From Thalassobacterium maritimum (lineage in GTDB: Bacteria; Verrucomicrobiota; Verrucomicrobiia; Opitutales; Coraliomargaritaceae), in NCBI RefSeq assembly GCF_031127805.1, contig NZ_JARXHW010000002.1, positions 62,001 to 126,000 on the forward strand: DNA of 64,000 nt, read 5' to 3'. Position 1 is the stretch's first letter; each line of letters starts with the position of its first letter. Shown here piece by piece: positions 37,260 to 45,129 of the stretch. Made by a program: the position numbers and the translations under genes. A model generated the notes under the pieces. The model was not told where the DNA came from, did no database searches, and worked only from the letters and a program-made list of their open reading frames with translations.

Positions 37260-38281
37260 TCGGCTAAGCGTAGGCTCTCAGCTTGAATGACGAGTTGGCC
37301 GTGGCTGTCGGGCAGTGGATAGATTTGCCCGCGCAGGTAGACCTTTTGTTCGAGGTAGGGGGCCAGATCGTTGATGTAGATTTTTGAGAAGTCCACATAG
37401 GCGATCAGTCTGCCTTCCGGTGATTTGAGGCGAATCGGATAGTCGGGGCCCTTGGCGTTGATTTCACGCACCAGTGTGCCCGTGAGTAGACGAGGGGCTT
37501 TGGCCGGACCGAGTTCGGGTTTGGCCTCATAGGCCTGCGTTTGGTCGGGAGAGACCATGATGGGATCTGTGATCGGGGGGGCGGGGGCAGCTGCCGTGCC
37601 AGTGGGAAGTGGAGAGTGAGGCACGGAGCCTGAGTGCAGCTGCGCTGTTGCAGGCTGCCAGGCGACATTTTCGGGGGGCAGGGTATTCGGGTCCAGTTGA
37701 GCGATGGGCTGGTCGGGGTTGACTTGTGCGCGTGGCGCTGGGATGGCGACTGGCTCGGGAAAAGCGATCGCTTGGGGTGCCGGTGCTTGGGGTGCCGGTG
37801 CCTGGGCCGAGGGGGCTGGCGGCGTGGAGAGCTGTCGCGCTTGGAGATCGAGGGCCGACTGCTGGCTGGCGTCGCTTAGAAAATAGCCGGTGATCTCTTT
37901 GCTCAGGCGGACGGTGGCCCATTCCTCTTTGACGCGTACGATCTCATAGCTGTCGCCAGTGGCGATATGAGTGATGCTGGCAGACTCCGAGGTGGGCAGA
38001 TATTGGACCGGGGTGCCCGCCTGGATTTCGAAGTTTTTGCTCAAGCTAGCCTCGGGCACATAGCCGGTAAAGGGGCTGGGCATGGGCAGTTGTCGCCAGC
38101 CCAGATGTGCATTGATCGGTGCGGGCGCCGTGTCGAGCAGCACCTTTTCGCTGGCGGTCACTTTGGCGATCACAGGCGCGTCTGCTTCCGGAGCCAGGCG
38201 CAGTAGGATCTCCTTGGCGGCGTGGGAGCTGTGACAAAGCCCGAGGCAGATGAGTAGGCTGTAAAAAAGAATTCTTAGCAT
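37256..38281 (-). CDS. Secreted bacterial SH3-domain protein with proline-rich linker
   Basis: The ATG at 38281 gives 341 residues beginning with a signal peptide (MLRILFYSLLICLGLCHSSHA). Two SH3_3-like domains follow (about 22-78 and 85-145; GWRQLPMPSPFTGYVPEASL, EEWATVRLSKEITGYFL). A long Pro/Ala-rich linker (about 160-265, APAPQAPAPQ) follows, then a C-terminal beta domain (LTGTLVREINAKGPDYPIRL, VYLRGQIYPLP). This is probably an envelope protein contacting peptidoglycan. A longer frame to 38491 would put 70 low-complexity residues before the signal peptide and is rejected. Confidence 0.78.
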   Translation of the reverse strand: MLRILFYSLLICLGLCHSSHAAKEILLRLAPEADAPVIAKVTASEKVLLDTAPAPINAHLGWRQLPMPSPFTGYVPEASLSKNFEIQAGTPVQYLPTSESASITHIATGDSYEIVRVKEEWATVRLSKEITGYFLSDASQQSALDLQARQLSTPPAPSAQAPAPQAPAPQAIAFPEPVAIPAPRAQVNPDQPIAQLDPNTLPPENVAWQPATAQLHSGSVPHSPLPTGTAAAPAPPITDPIMVSPDQTQAYEAKPELGPAKAPRLLTGTLVREINAKGPDYPIRLKSPEGRLIAYVDFSKIYINDLAPYLEQKVYLRGQIYPLPDSHGQLVIQAESLRLAD

Positions 38282-38363
38282 GTTTTGCGTTGGGTTCGTT
38301 TTTCTGGGTGCGCGACTTGTCATAGCCATCCTGCCGCGGGCGTGACTGCTGTCCTTGCTGTCC

Positions 38364-39095
38364 TTAGCGGAAGAGACGCTCGATATCTTTCTTGCCGAGG
38401 ATCTTGATGCCGCCACGTGGGATGTTCTTAAGCACGATGCCGCCGATTTGCACGCGGACGAGTTTTTTAACAAAGTAGCGGTTCGCTTCAAAGAGGCGGC
38501 GCACTTCGCGTTTTTTGCCGTGGTGGAGGTGCACTTCCAGTCGGCGTAGGTGCCCTTCGCCCATCTGCGGAGCAGGGATGACCTTTTCGGCTTTTAAAAA
38601 GTCGCCTTCGTATTCGGTGCCGGCGAGTAGCTTGGGGATGTCGGCTTTGTTAAAGTCGCGATGCAGCACCACCCGGTAGCGCTTTACGATTTCGGTGCTG
38701 GGGTGGGTGAGTCGGTGTGCGAGGTCGCCATCGTTGGTGATGACTAATAGGCCCTCACTGTCTTTATCCAAGCGCCCGGCGCAAAAGAGGCGTTGGCGCT
38801 GTAGATCCGGAGGTAGTAGCTCGAAGACCGTGCGATCCGCATGCGGGTCTGAGTTGGTGCAAAGCACGCCCTTAGGCTTGTTCATGATCAGTGTGACCGG
38901 GCGCTCTTCTTTGCGCATGATCGGCTTATTGTTCACGAAGATGGCGGCATCAGCTGTGGCTTTATCGCCCAATTGGGCGACTTTTCCGTTCACGCGGACA
39001 TTGCCTTCTTCGATGAAGCGTTCGGCCTCGCGGCGGGAGCAGAGCCCTGAATTGGCAATGAGCTTTTGGATGCGTTGTGGTTCTTGTTCTGACAT
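38364..39095 (-). CDS. RsuA/RluB/E/F-family pseudouridine synthase
   Basis: The 243-residue enzyme isomerises uridine to pseudouridine in rRNA. It has an N-terminal S4 RNA-binding domain (about 8-55, RIQKLIANSGLCSRREAERF) and the catalytic motif CAGRLDKDSEGLLVITNDG containing the nucleophilic Asp, plus HPSTEIVKRYRV, KKREVRRLFEA and LVRVQIGG. It most resembles RluB-type enzymes; the modified base cannot be decided here. Confidence 0.92.
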   Translation of the reverse strand: MSEQEPQRIQKLIANSGLCSRREAERFIEEGNVRVNGKVAQLGDKATADAAIFVNNKPIMRKEERPVTLIMNKPKGVLCTNSDPHADRTVFELLPPDLQRQRLFCAGRLDKDSEGLLVITNDGDLAHRLTHPSTEIVKRYRVVLHRDFNKADIPKLLAGTEYEGDFLKAEKVIPAPQMGEGHLRRLEVHLHHGKKREVRRLFEANRYFVKKLVRVQIGGIVLKNIPRGGIKILGKKDIERLFR

Positions 39096-39195
39096 TACGC
39101 TTACTAGAGTCTTTAAGTTGCGTGGCTGTCAATGTTGCTTGGAGCTAACATTGGGCTTGCGCCAAGTCGGCGAATTGTCGGAAACTTCACTTTAC

Positions 39196-39944
<749 letters not shown>

Positions 39945-39989
39945 CCACATTGAGCAGCTAGTTTTATTTAACCTAATACACAGAAAATT

Positions 39990-40244
39990 ATGTCAGACCA
40001 AACAATCGAACAACGCGTGAAGACAATTATCGTCGATCAGCTTAACGTTAACGAGGAGCAAGTAACTCCAGAAGCATCTTTCTTGGATGATCTTGGTGCC
40101 GATTCGCTTGATACTGTTGAACTTATCATGGCTTTCGAAGAAGAATTCAGCGATGAAATCGACGGCGAAATCCCAGAATCGGATGCAGAAAAGCTTCAAA
40201 CTGTTGGTGATGTGATCAAATATATCACTGAAAAGGCAGGATAA
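39990..40244 (+). CDS. acpP: Acyl carrier protein
   Basis: The 84-residue acidic protein carries growing acyl chains on a 4'-phosphopantetheine attached to Ser in the DSLD motif (LGADSLDTVELIMAFEEEF). It is complete and highly acidic as expected. A strong intrinsic terminator directly follows, so it can be transcribed more than fabF downstream. Confidence 0.96.
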   Translation: MSDQTIEQRVKTIIVDQLNVNEEQVTPEASFLDDLGADSLDTVELIMAFEEEFSDEIDGEIPESDAEKLQTVGDVIKYITEKAG

Positions 40245-40269
40245 GAAAATTCTACTTTCAAACTTACGA

Positions 40270-40299
40270 TTAAGCCGCTTAAATGCGGCTTAATTTTTA
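40270..40299 (+). terminator. Intrinsic terminator between acpP and fabF
   Basis: TTAAGCCGC and GCGGCTTAA form a 9-bp stem with a 6-nt loop followed by a short T-tract (TTTTTAT). The fabF ATG lies just 11 bp downstream, so partial read-through or a separate start must supply fabF. Confidence 0.75.
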
Positions 40300-40309
40300 T
40301 ACAGACATC

Positions 40310-41569
40310 ATGAGTGAAGCAATTGAGAAACAACGTGTCGTAATCACAGGTATCGGCACCGTGACAAGTTACGGTGACGGGGTGGAAACTTTCTGGGATA
40401 ACCTATTGGCCGGCAAGAGTGGCATAGATACAGTAAAATCTTTCGATATTACGGAATATCCTTCGAAGGTGGGTGCCGAGTGTACTGACTTTCAGGCGGG
40501 GCAATATATGGACCCCAAGGAGGCACGCCGTAACGATCGCTACACGCAATTTGCGGTGGCTGCTTCACGTTTAGCGCTCAAAGATGCCGACCTCGAGGAC
40601 ACCTCAAAGCTGGATGCCGACCGTTTTGGCGTGTTGATTGGCTCTGGTATCGGAGGGATGTTGACGATTCAGACGCAAAGCCGTCGCCTCTACGAAGGTG
40701 GGCCACGTCGTGTGTCGCCATTCATGATTCCTTCACTCATTGCAAATATCGCCAGTGGCGTGGTCGCGATTGAAGTTGGAGCTCGTGGGCCAAACTTCGG
40801 TATCGTCAGCGCCTGCGCTTCGGGCACGCACAGTATCGGCGAAGCCTTCCAAAAGCTACGCGATGGTGACAGTGATATTATGTTGGCAGGTGGCAGTGAA
40901 GCCGCGGTTACAGAGCTCGGATACGCAGGCTTCTGCTCGATGAAGGCGATGAGCACCAGCTATAATGACAATCCTACGACTGCCAGCCGTCCTTTCGATA
41001 AGGGCCGCGATGGCTTTATCATGGGCGAAGGCGCCGGCGTGCTGGTGCTGGAAACGCTGGAACACGCGCAAGCGCGTGGTGCGACCATTTATTGCGAAAT
41101 CGCTGGTTACAGCGCCACTTGTGATGCGTATCACATCACTTCGCCCGATCCAGAAGGTAAGGCCCTGGGCACTGCGATGCGTAATGTGGTTGAAGAGGCT
41201 GGCATTCAGCCTGAAGACGTCAGCTACATCAATGCGCACGGCACTTCGACTCCTTACAATGATAAATTTGAAACCAGTGCCATCAAAAAGGCATTTGGCG
41301 AGCATGCCTATAAGCTGTCCGTCTCTTCGACTAAGGGCATGACGGGGCACCTGCTCGGCGCTGCGGGCGGTGTGGAGTCGGCGGTCTGCGCACTTGCGAT
41401 TCGCGATGGCAAAATCCCCGCGACGATCAATTACAACGAGCCAGATCCGGATTGTGATCTCGATTACGTGCCGAATGAGATGCGTGAGGCCGAAGTCAAC
41501 GTAGCGATCTGCAATAACCTCGGTTTTGGCGGTCATAATGCGACCTTGCTTTTCAAAAAGCTGGTCTAA
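40310..41569 (+). CDS. fabF: 3-oxoacyl-[acyl-carrier-protein] synthase II (KAS II)
   Basis: The 419-residue condensing enzyme extends acyl-ACP with malonyl-ACP. The catalytic Cys is in SACASGTHS and the two His are in NAHGTSTPYND and TKGMTGHLLGAAGG. GFGGHNATLLFKKL closes the fold. The ATG at 40310 follows the terminator; an upstream frame to 40283 runs through its stem and is unlikely. Confidence 0.95.
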   Translation: MSEAIEKQRVVITGIGTVTSYGDGVETFWDNLLAGKSGIDTVKSFDITEYPSKVGAECTDFQAGQYMDPKEARRNDRYTQFAVAASRLALKDADLEDTSKLDADRFGVLIGSGIGGMLTIQTQSRRLYEGGPRRVSPFMIPSLIANIASGVVAIEVGARGPNFGIVSACASGTHSIGEAFQKLRDGDSDIMLAGGSEAAVTELGYAGFCSMKAMSTSYNDNPTTASRPFDKGRDGFIMGEGAGVLVLETLEHAQARGATIYCEIAGYSATCDAYHITSPDPEGKALGTAMRNVVEEAGIQPEDVSYINAHGTSTPYNDKFETSAIKKAFGEHAYKLSVSSTKGMTGHLLGAAGGVESAVCALAIRDGKIPATINYNEPDPDCDLDYVPNEMREAEVNVAICNNLGFGGHNATLLFKKLV

Positions 41570-41585
41570 GTAGCTGGTCTAGCCG

Positions 41586-42176
41586 GTGGCAATTTCTTCC
41601 ATTCTCCTAGTCGTATTGGTCGGCTATTTTCTCGGTGCGATCAGCTTCGCGGTGATCGTGGCGCGTGGCCAGGGCGTTGATATCTTCAAAGAGGGTAGCG
41701 GCAATCCGGGGGCGACCAATGTAAAGCGCGTGCTGGGTGCAAAGTGGGGCAATACTGTTTTCGCACTCGATGCACTCAAGGGCTTTATCGCCGCTGGCTG
41801 GCCACTCCTGGTATATGGGGGAGATAACCGGCTGGCAGTAATCGGCCTGATTGCGGCGATTCTTGGGCATAGCTTTTCCGTCTTTCTCAAGTTTCGCGGC
41901 GGCAAGGGCGTGGCGACCACTATTGGGGGTCTGCTAGCCCTGATGTGGGCGGTGCTCTTGATCGGCTTGGTGATCTGGTTGATCGTCTTTTATAGCTCTA
42001 AAATGGTGGCGCTGGCTTCGATCTTGTTTGCGCTCAGTTTGCCGGTTTCGGCTTACTTTATCCATGGCACGCAAGATCCACGCTTTTACCTAGGCCTCAT
42101 TTTGGCAGTCTTGATCGTGGTGCGCCACCGGTCCAATATCGCCCGTATGTTTGGGGGCAAGGAGAACAAGTTCTAA
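41586..42176 (+). CDS. plsY: Acyl-phosphate glycerol-3-phosphate acyltransferase
   Basis: PlsY makes lysophosphatidic acid from acyl-phosphate and glycerol 3-phosphate in the inner membrane. The 196-residue protein has five hydrophobic helices and the family motifs SGNPGATNVKRVLG, KFRGGKGVATTIGG and a C-terminal RHRSNIARMFGG. It starts with GTG at 41586, 16 bp after fabF, placing phospholipid synthesis directly after chain elongation. A PlsX partner is not in the window. Confidence 0.94.
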   Translation: MAISSILLVVLVGYFLGAISFAVIVARGQGVDIFKEGSGNPGATNVKRVLGAKWGNTVFALDALKGFIAAGWPLLVYGGDNRLAVIGLIAAILGHSFSVFLKFRGGKGVATTIGGLLALMWAVLLIGLVIWLIVFYSSKMVALASILFALSLPVSAYFIHGTQDPRFYLGLILAVLIVVRHRSNIARMFGGKENKF

Positions 42177-42230
42177 GGCGGAGGTTCCTTGCTCTCTTGG
42201 ATCCATTCTGCATGAGAGGGTTCAAGCTTT

Positions 42231-42518
42231 TCAGCCTTTTCTATATTTCTTGAGATCTCTGTAGAAGTTTTCATGGCTTCCAAAGCTTAGCAGGTTGATC
42301 TCATTAGAATCGAATGTGTAAGAGAGGAGAGTTAGCTGTTTGTTTATCTTGAATTTGTGAACAAGGACTCCTGCTAAATCACCTGCTTTAGCTTCTCCGA
42401 TATCGGGATCGTTTGAGATATCCAGAACCGCATCATCGAGTTCTTTCTTTTCCTGCTTTTTTAATCTTTTAAGTTTTCGACCAAAAATTGGTGAAAGGTA
42501 GATCTTCCTTTTATCCAA
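42231..42518 (-). CDS. RelE/ParE-type toxin of a TA pair
   Basis: The basic 95-residue protein (KRKIYLSPIFGRKLKRLKKQ; LTLLSYTFDSNEINLLSFG; ENFYRDLKKY) has the RelE/ParE toxin fold pattern. RelE-type toxins cut mRNA on the ribosome; ParE-type poison gyrase; the branch is undecided. I prefer the TTG at 42518 because AAGGAGG lies eight bases before it and it overlaps the antitoxin stop by 8 nt. An ATG at 42542 would place that Shine-Dalgarno inside the gene and add eight residues. Confidence 0.78.
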   Translation of the reverse strand: MDKRKIYLSPIFGRKLKRLKKQEKKELDDAVLDISNDPDIGEAKAGDLAGVLVHKFKINKQLTLLSYTFDSNEINLLSFGSHENFYRDLKKYRKG

Positions 42519-42729
42519 AGGTGTATTCCTCCTTGGGGGCATCTTTCATTTCAGCCATTGCTAGCAGTGTTTCCTTTATGAAGCTAAAAGGTAGGTCGGG
42601 GTTTTCTTCTGCAGCTTTGCCGATCGTCGCCCAATATTCCAATTGAGAAGTCATCGATCGATGCTCCACCTTTGATCTGGTTTTTGCTTCTTCGGCTAGA
42701 CGATCGGAAATTCGTATGACTGTACTCAT
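42511..42729 (-). CDS. ParD-like antitoxin
   Basis: The 72-residue protein begins with a ribbon-helix-helix-like DNA-binding segment (STVIRISDRLAEEAKTRSKV, with SMTSQLEYWATIGKAA) typical of ParD-like antitoxins, followed by an acidic C terminus (MAEMKDAPKEEYTFG) that should bind the toxin. It precedes and overlaps the toxin gene. The ATG at 42729 fits the family; the frame extends nine residues upstream. The complex likely represses its own promoter. Confidence 0.75.
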   Translation of the reverse strand: MSTVIRISDRLAEEAKTRSKVEHRSMTSQLEYWATIGKAAEENPDLPFSFIKETLLAMAEMKDAPKEEYTFG

Positions 42730-42782
42730 TTTTAGCTGTGTAGCAAAATGTAGCACTTTGTCAATTTTCTTCTACCCTTCGT

Positions 42783-44195
42783 CTAGTGCTCCTGAACCAG
42801 CCTGCGTGCTGTGGCTTGTGGCTGCGTTTGCAAATTAAGTTTCATGAGCAGTGATATTATGAGTGCGCCAACAAGTGCCGCGCCGAATACATAAAGGCTG
42901 GTTTGATAGCTTTGCGTGGCTTCGTAGACGCGTGCGTTGACCATCGGGCCGACCAGGCCCGCGCAGGACCATGCGGTGAGGATAATGCCGAGTAGAGTGG
43001 GCATGGCTCGTATGCCGAAAAGGTCGCTGATGTAGGTCGGTATGGTTGCAAAGCCACCTCCATAGCAGGAGAGGATGATGAAGGTGATGCCCATGAAGAG
43101 AATCGGGAAATGGGTGAGCTTGGCCAAGAGCGGAAAGGCGGCGATTTGTAGCACGAAAAACGCAACAAAGGTATTGGGGCGCCCGATGTAGTCTGAAAGT
43201 GCGGCCCAGCCGATGCGGCCTAGGCCATTGAATAGGGAGATGCCCATCACGAGTAAGCTGGCTTCCGAGTCGGATAGATGGACCATTTCATAGCCCATCT
43301 TTTTGGCAGTCGAGATCAGTGCAATGCCGCAGGATGCATTGATGAATAACATGCTCCAGAGCCCGTAAAATGCGGGGCGTTTCAATGCCTGTGCCACTGT
43401 TAATTCCTCGCCTTGCGACTTGGTCTGGAGGGACGTTTCTTTGCTGGGCAGTGTCTGCAAGTCATCGCGCGTAGGTGGGGTGATATAGAGTGCGCTGGGC
43501 ACCATGATCACGAGATAGATGCCGGCTAAGTAGCTAAAGGCCCGTACGATGGATGCTTTCTGGTAGAGGAGCGTTTTTTGAGGCGCGAGCTCTGGCTCAG
43601 GAGTCGCTGCGAGGGCTGCGGCGTCCGGGCTTGTCGCGGTGGCTGTTACGGCATCCGTGGCCTGTTGTTGATACTCGTAGGCACTGATACCTTGTGGCAG
43701 GGAGATCTCGGCTTGGACTGGTACGAATTGATCGATCAATTTAGCGCAAACCAGTCCACCAAAGCCGAAGCCCATAATGGCGAGCCCGGTGGCCAAGCCG
43801 CGGCGATCGGGGAACCATTTGACCAGTGTGGCGATGGGGGAGATATAGCCTAAGCCGAGCCCGATGCCGCTGACAGCTCCGAAGCTTAAATAGAACAAGG
43901 GCAGGCTCTCGACTTGGCAGGCCAGTGCAGAGCCTAGCAGGCCGCCCGAAAAGAAGGCTGCGCTGAGCAGGCCGCCGAAGCGGGCCCCCTTGCGCTGGAT
44001 GAAGCTTCCGAGGAAGGCGGCCGAGAGGCCCAGGAAGAAGATCGCCAGACTGAAGGCCAGTGAGGTGTTACTCGAGGACCAACCAAAGGTGTTTTCCAGA
44101 GGCATTTTCCATACGCTGTAGGCATAAATGGAGCCGATCGAAAGGTTGATGCTGCAGGCGGACGCTGCAATGAGCCAACGATTTTTTGTTTTCAT
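42783..44195 (-). CDS. OFA-family MFS transporter (oxalate/formate antiporter-like)
   Basis: The 470-residue protein has 12 TM helices and the OFA-family opening KNRWLIAASACSINLSIGSIYAYSVWKMPL, the inner loop RKGARFGG and VKWFPDRRGLATGLAIMGFG. The roughly 60-residue central loop (about 180-240) is hydrophilic and Ala-rich. It lies 37 bp downstream of pflA on the same strand, so export or exchange of formate or another monocarboxylate made by PFL is a reasonable guess; substrate is unproven. The ATG at 44195 is the family start. Confidence 0.87.
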   Translation of the reverse strand: MKTKNRWLIAASACSINLSIGSIYAYSVWKMPLENTFGWSSSNTSLAFSLAIFFLGLSAAFLGSFIQRKGARFGGLLSAAFFSGGLLGSALACQVESLPLFYLSFGAVSGIGLGLGYISPIATLVKWFPDRRGLATGLAIMGFGFGGLVCAKLIDQFVPVQAEISLPQGISAYEYQQQATDAVTATATSPDAAALAATPEPELAPQKTLLYQKASIVRAFSYLAGIYLVIMVPSALYITPPTRDDLQTLPSKETSLQTKSQGEELTVAQALKRPAFYGLWSMLFINASCGIALISTAKKMGYEMVHLSDSEASLLVMGISLFNGLGRIGWAALSDYIGRPNTFVAFFVLQIAAFPLLAKLTHFPILFMGITFIILSCYGGGFATIPTYISDLFGIRAMPTLLGIILTAWSCAGLVGPMVNARVYEATQSYQTSLYVFGAALVGALIISLLMKLNLQTQPQATARRLVQEH

Positions 44196-44232
44196 GAGAT
44201 ATTCGCATCGACCCCTGCGCAATGGCGCTGCT

Positions 44233-45045
44233 CTAGATCGCAACGACTCCATGCCGCGCAAATATCGCGCGTGCGCTGTCGACTGCTTCCGGAGTAGGCG
44301 TCGGTGTGTTTGCTAGTTTATAGGGCAGCCCAGAGAGTTTGTATTTCTCTTCGCCCATTTTGTGGAAGGGGAGGATTTCGACCCGTTCGACGTTGCCGAG
44401 TTGGCTGACGAATTGGGCTAGCCCATCGATGTTTTTCTCGTTGTCGGTGAGGCCGGGCACCAGCACGAAGCGGATCCAGACTTTGTTGCCGCGGGCATCC
44501 AGACGTTGTGCAAATTTGAGAGTTTGGTCTACACAGACTCCGGTCACGACTTTGTGAGTCATTGGACTGAAGCTTTTGATGTCGAGTAGCACTAGGTCGG
44601 TCTTGTCGAGCAGTGCATCGCTGGCTTTGTGGCCGACAAAACCTGAGGTGTCTAAGGTGGTGTGAATGCCGGCTTCTTTGGCGAGGGTAAACATGGCTTC
44701 GACGAAGTCGGGCTGCATCAAAGGCTCCCCGCCTGATAGTGTAAGCCCCCCCTTGCGGATGAAGGATTTGTACTTCAGCACATCGGCAAAGGCCTCCTCC
44801 GCGGTGCGAGTCTCGCCGGCTGGTTTGCCTTGGCTATCCGGATTGTGGCAATATTGGCAGCGCAGCGGGCAACCATGCAAGAAGAGCACATAGCGCAGAC
44901 CGGGACCGTCGACTGTACCGCAGGTCTCGACGGAGTGAATGTAGCCCTCGGTTGCGGGCGAAGCAGCCAGTGTGGCAGGACGTTCAAAGGCGCAAGTGGT
45001 CGCGCTGGTGACAGTGCTGGTGGTAGGTTTTAAGGTAGTGGTCAT
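44233..45045 (-). CDS. pflA: Pyruvate formate-lyase activating enzyme
   Basis: PflA is a radical-SAM enzyme that installs the glycyl radical on PFL. The 270-residue protein has the [4Fe-4S] motif C-x3-C-x2-C at Cys59, Cys63 and Cys66 (HGCPLRCQYCHNPD), GGLTLSGGEPLMQPDF and LDIKSFSPMTHK. It is about 25 residues longer than E. coli PflA at the N terminus, an unstructured Thr-rich stretch (MTTTLKPTTSTVTSATTC). It lies between pflB and an OFA transporter. Confidence 0.93.
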   Translation of the reverse strand: MTTTLKPTTSTVTSATTCAFERPATLAASPATEGYIHSVETCGTVDGPGLRYVLFLHGCPLRCQYCHNPDSQGKPAGETRTAEEAFADVLKYKSFIRKGGLTLSGGEPLMQPDFVEAMFTLAKEAGIHTTLDTSGFVGHKASDALLDKTDLVLLDIKSFSPMTHKVVTGVCVDQTLKFAQRLDARGNKVWIRFVLVPGLTDNEKNIDGLAQFVSQLGNVERVEILPFHKMGEEKYKLSGLPYKLANTPTPTPEAVDSARAIFARHGVVAI

Positions 45046-45049
45046 TTTT

Positions 45050-45128
45050 TCAGAGGTCAGAGATCAGAGATCAGAAGCCAGGATGCGTTTCATTCGCGGT
45101 CTCCTGACTTCTGTCTCCTGTCTTCTGA
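45050..45128. repeat. Intergenic repeat cluster between pflB and pflA
   Basis: Four 7-bp tandem units (TCAGAGG, TCAGAGA, TCAGAGA, TCAGAAG) at 45050-45077 are followed by an inverted copy: AGAAGCCAGGA (45073-45083) pairs with TCCTGACTTCT (45102-45112). The far end carries CTGTCTTCTGA (45118-45128). Its reverse complement TCAGAAGACAG recurs at 48273-48283, beyond pflB. Confidence 0.55.
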
Positions 45129-45129
45129 T

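Noticed and set aside
38695..39195. N-terminal extension of fabG by 167 codons
   Set aside because: It is the reverse of the pseudouridine synthase gene; the FabG domain starts exactly at the ATG at 39196.
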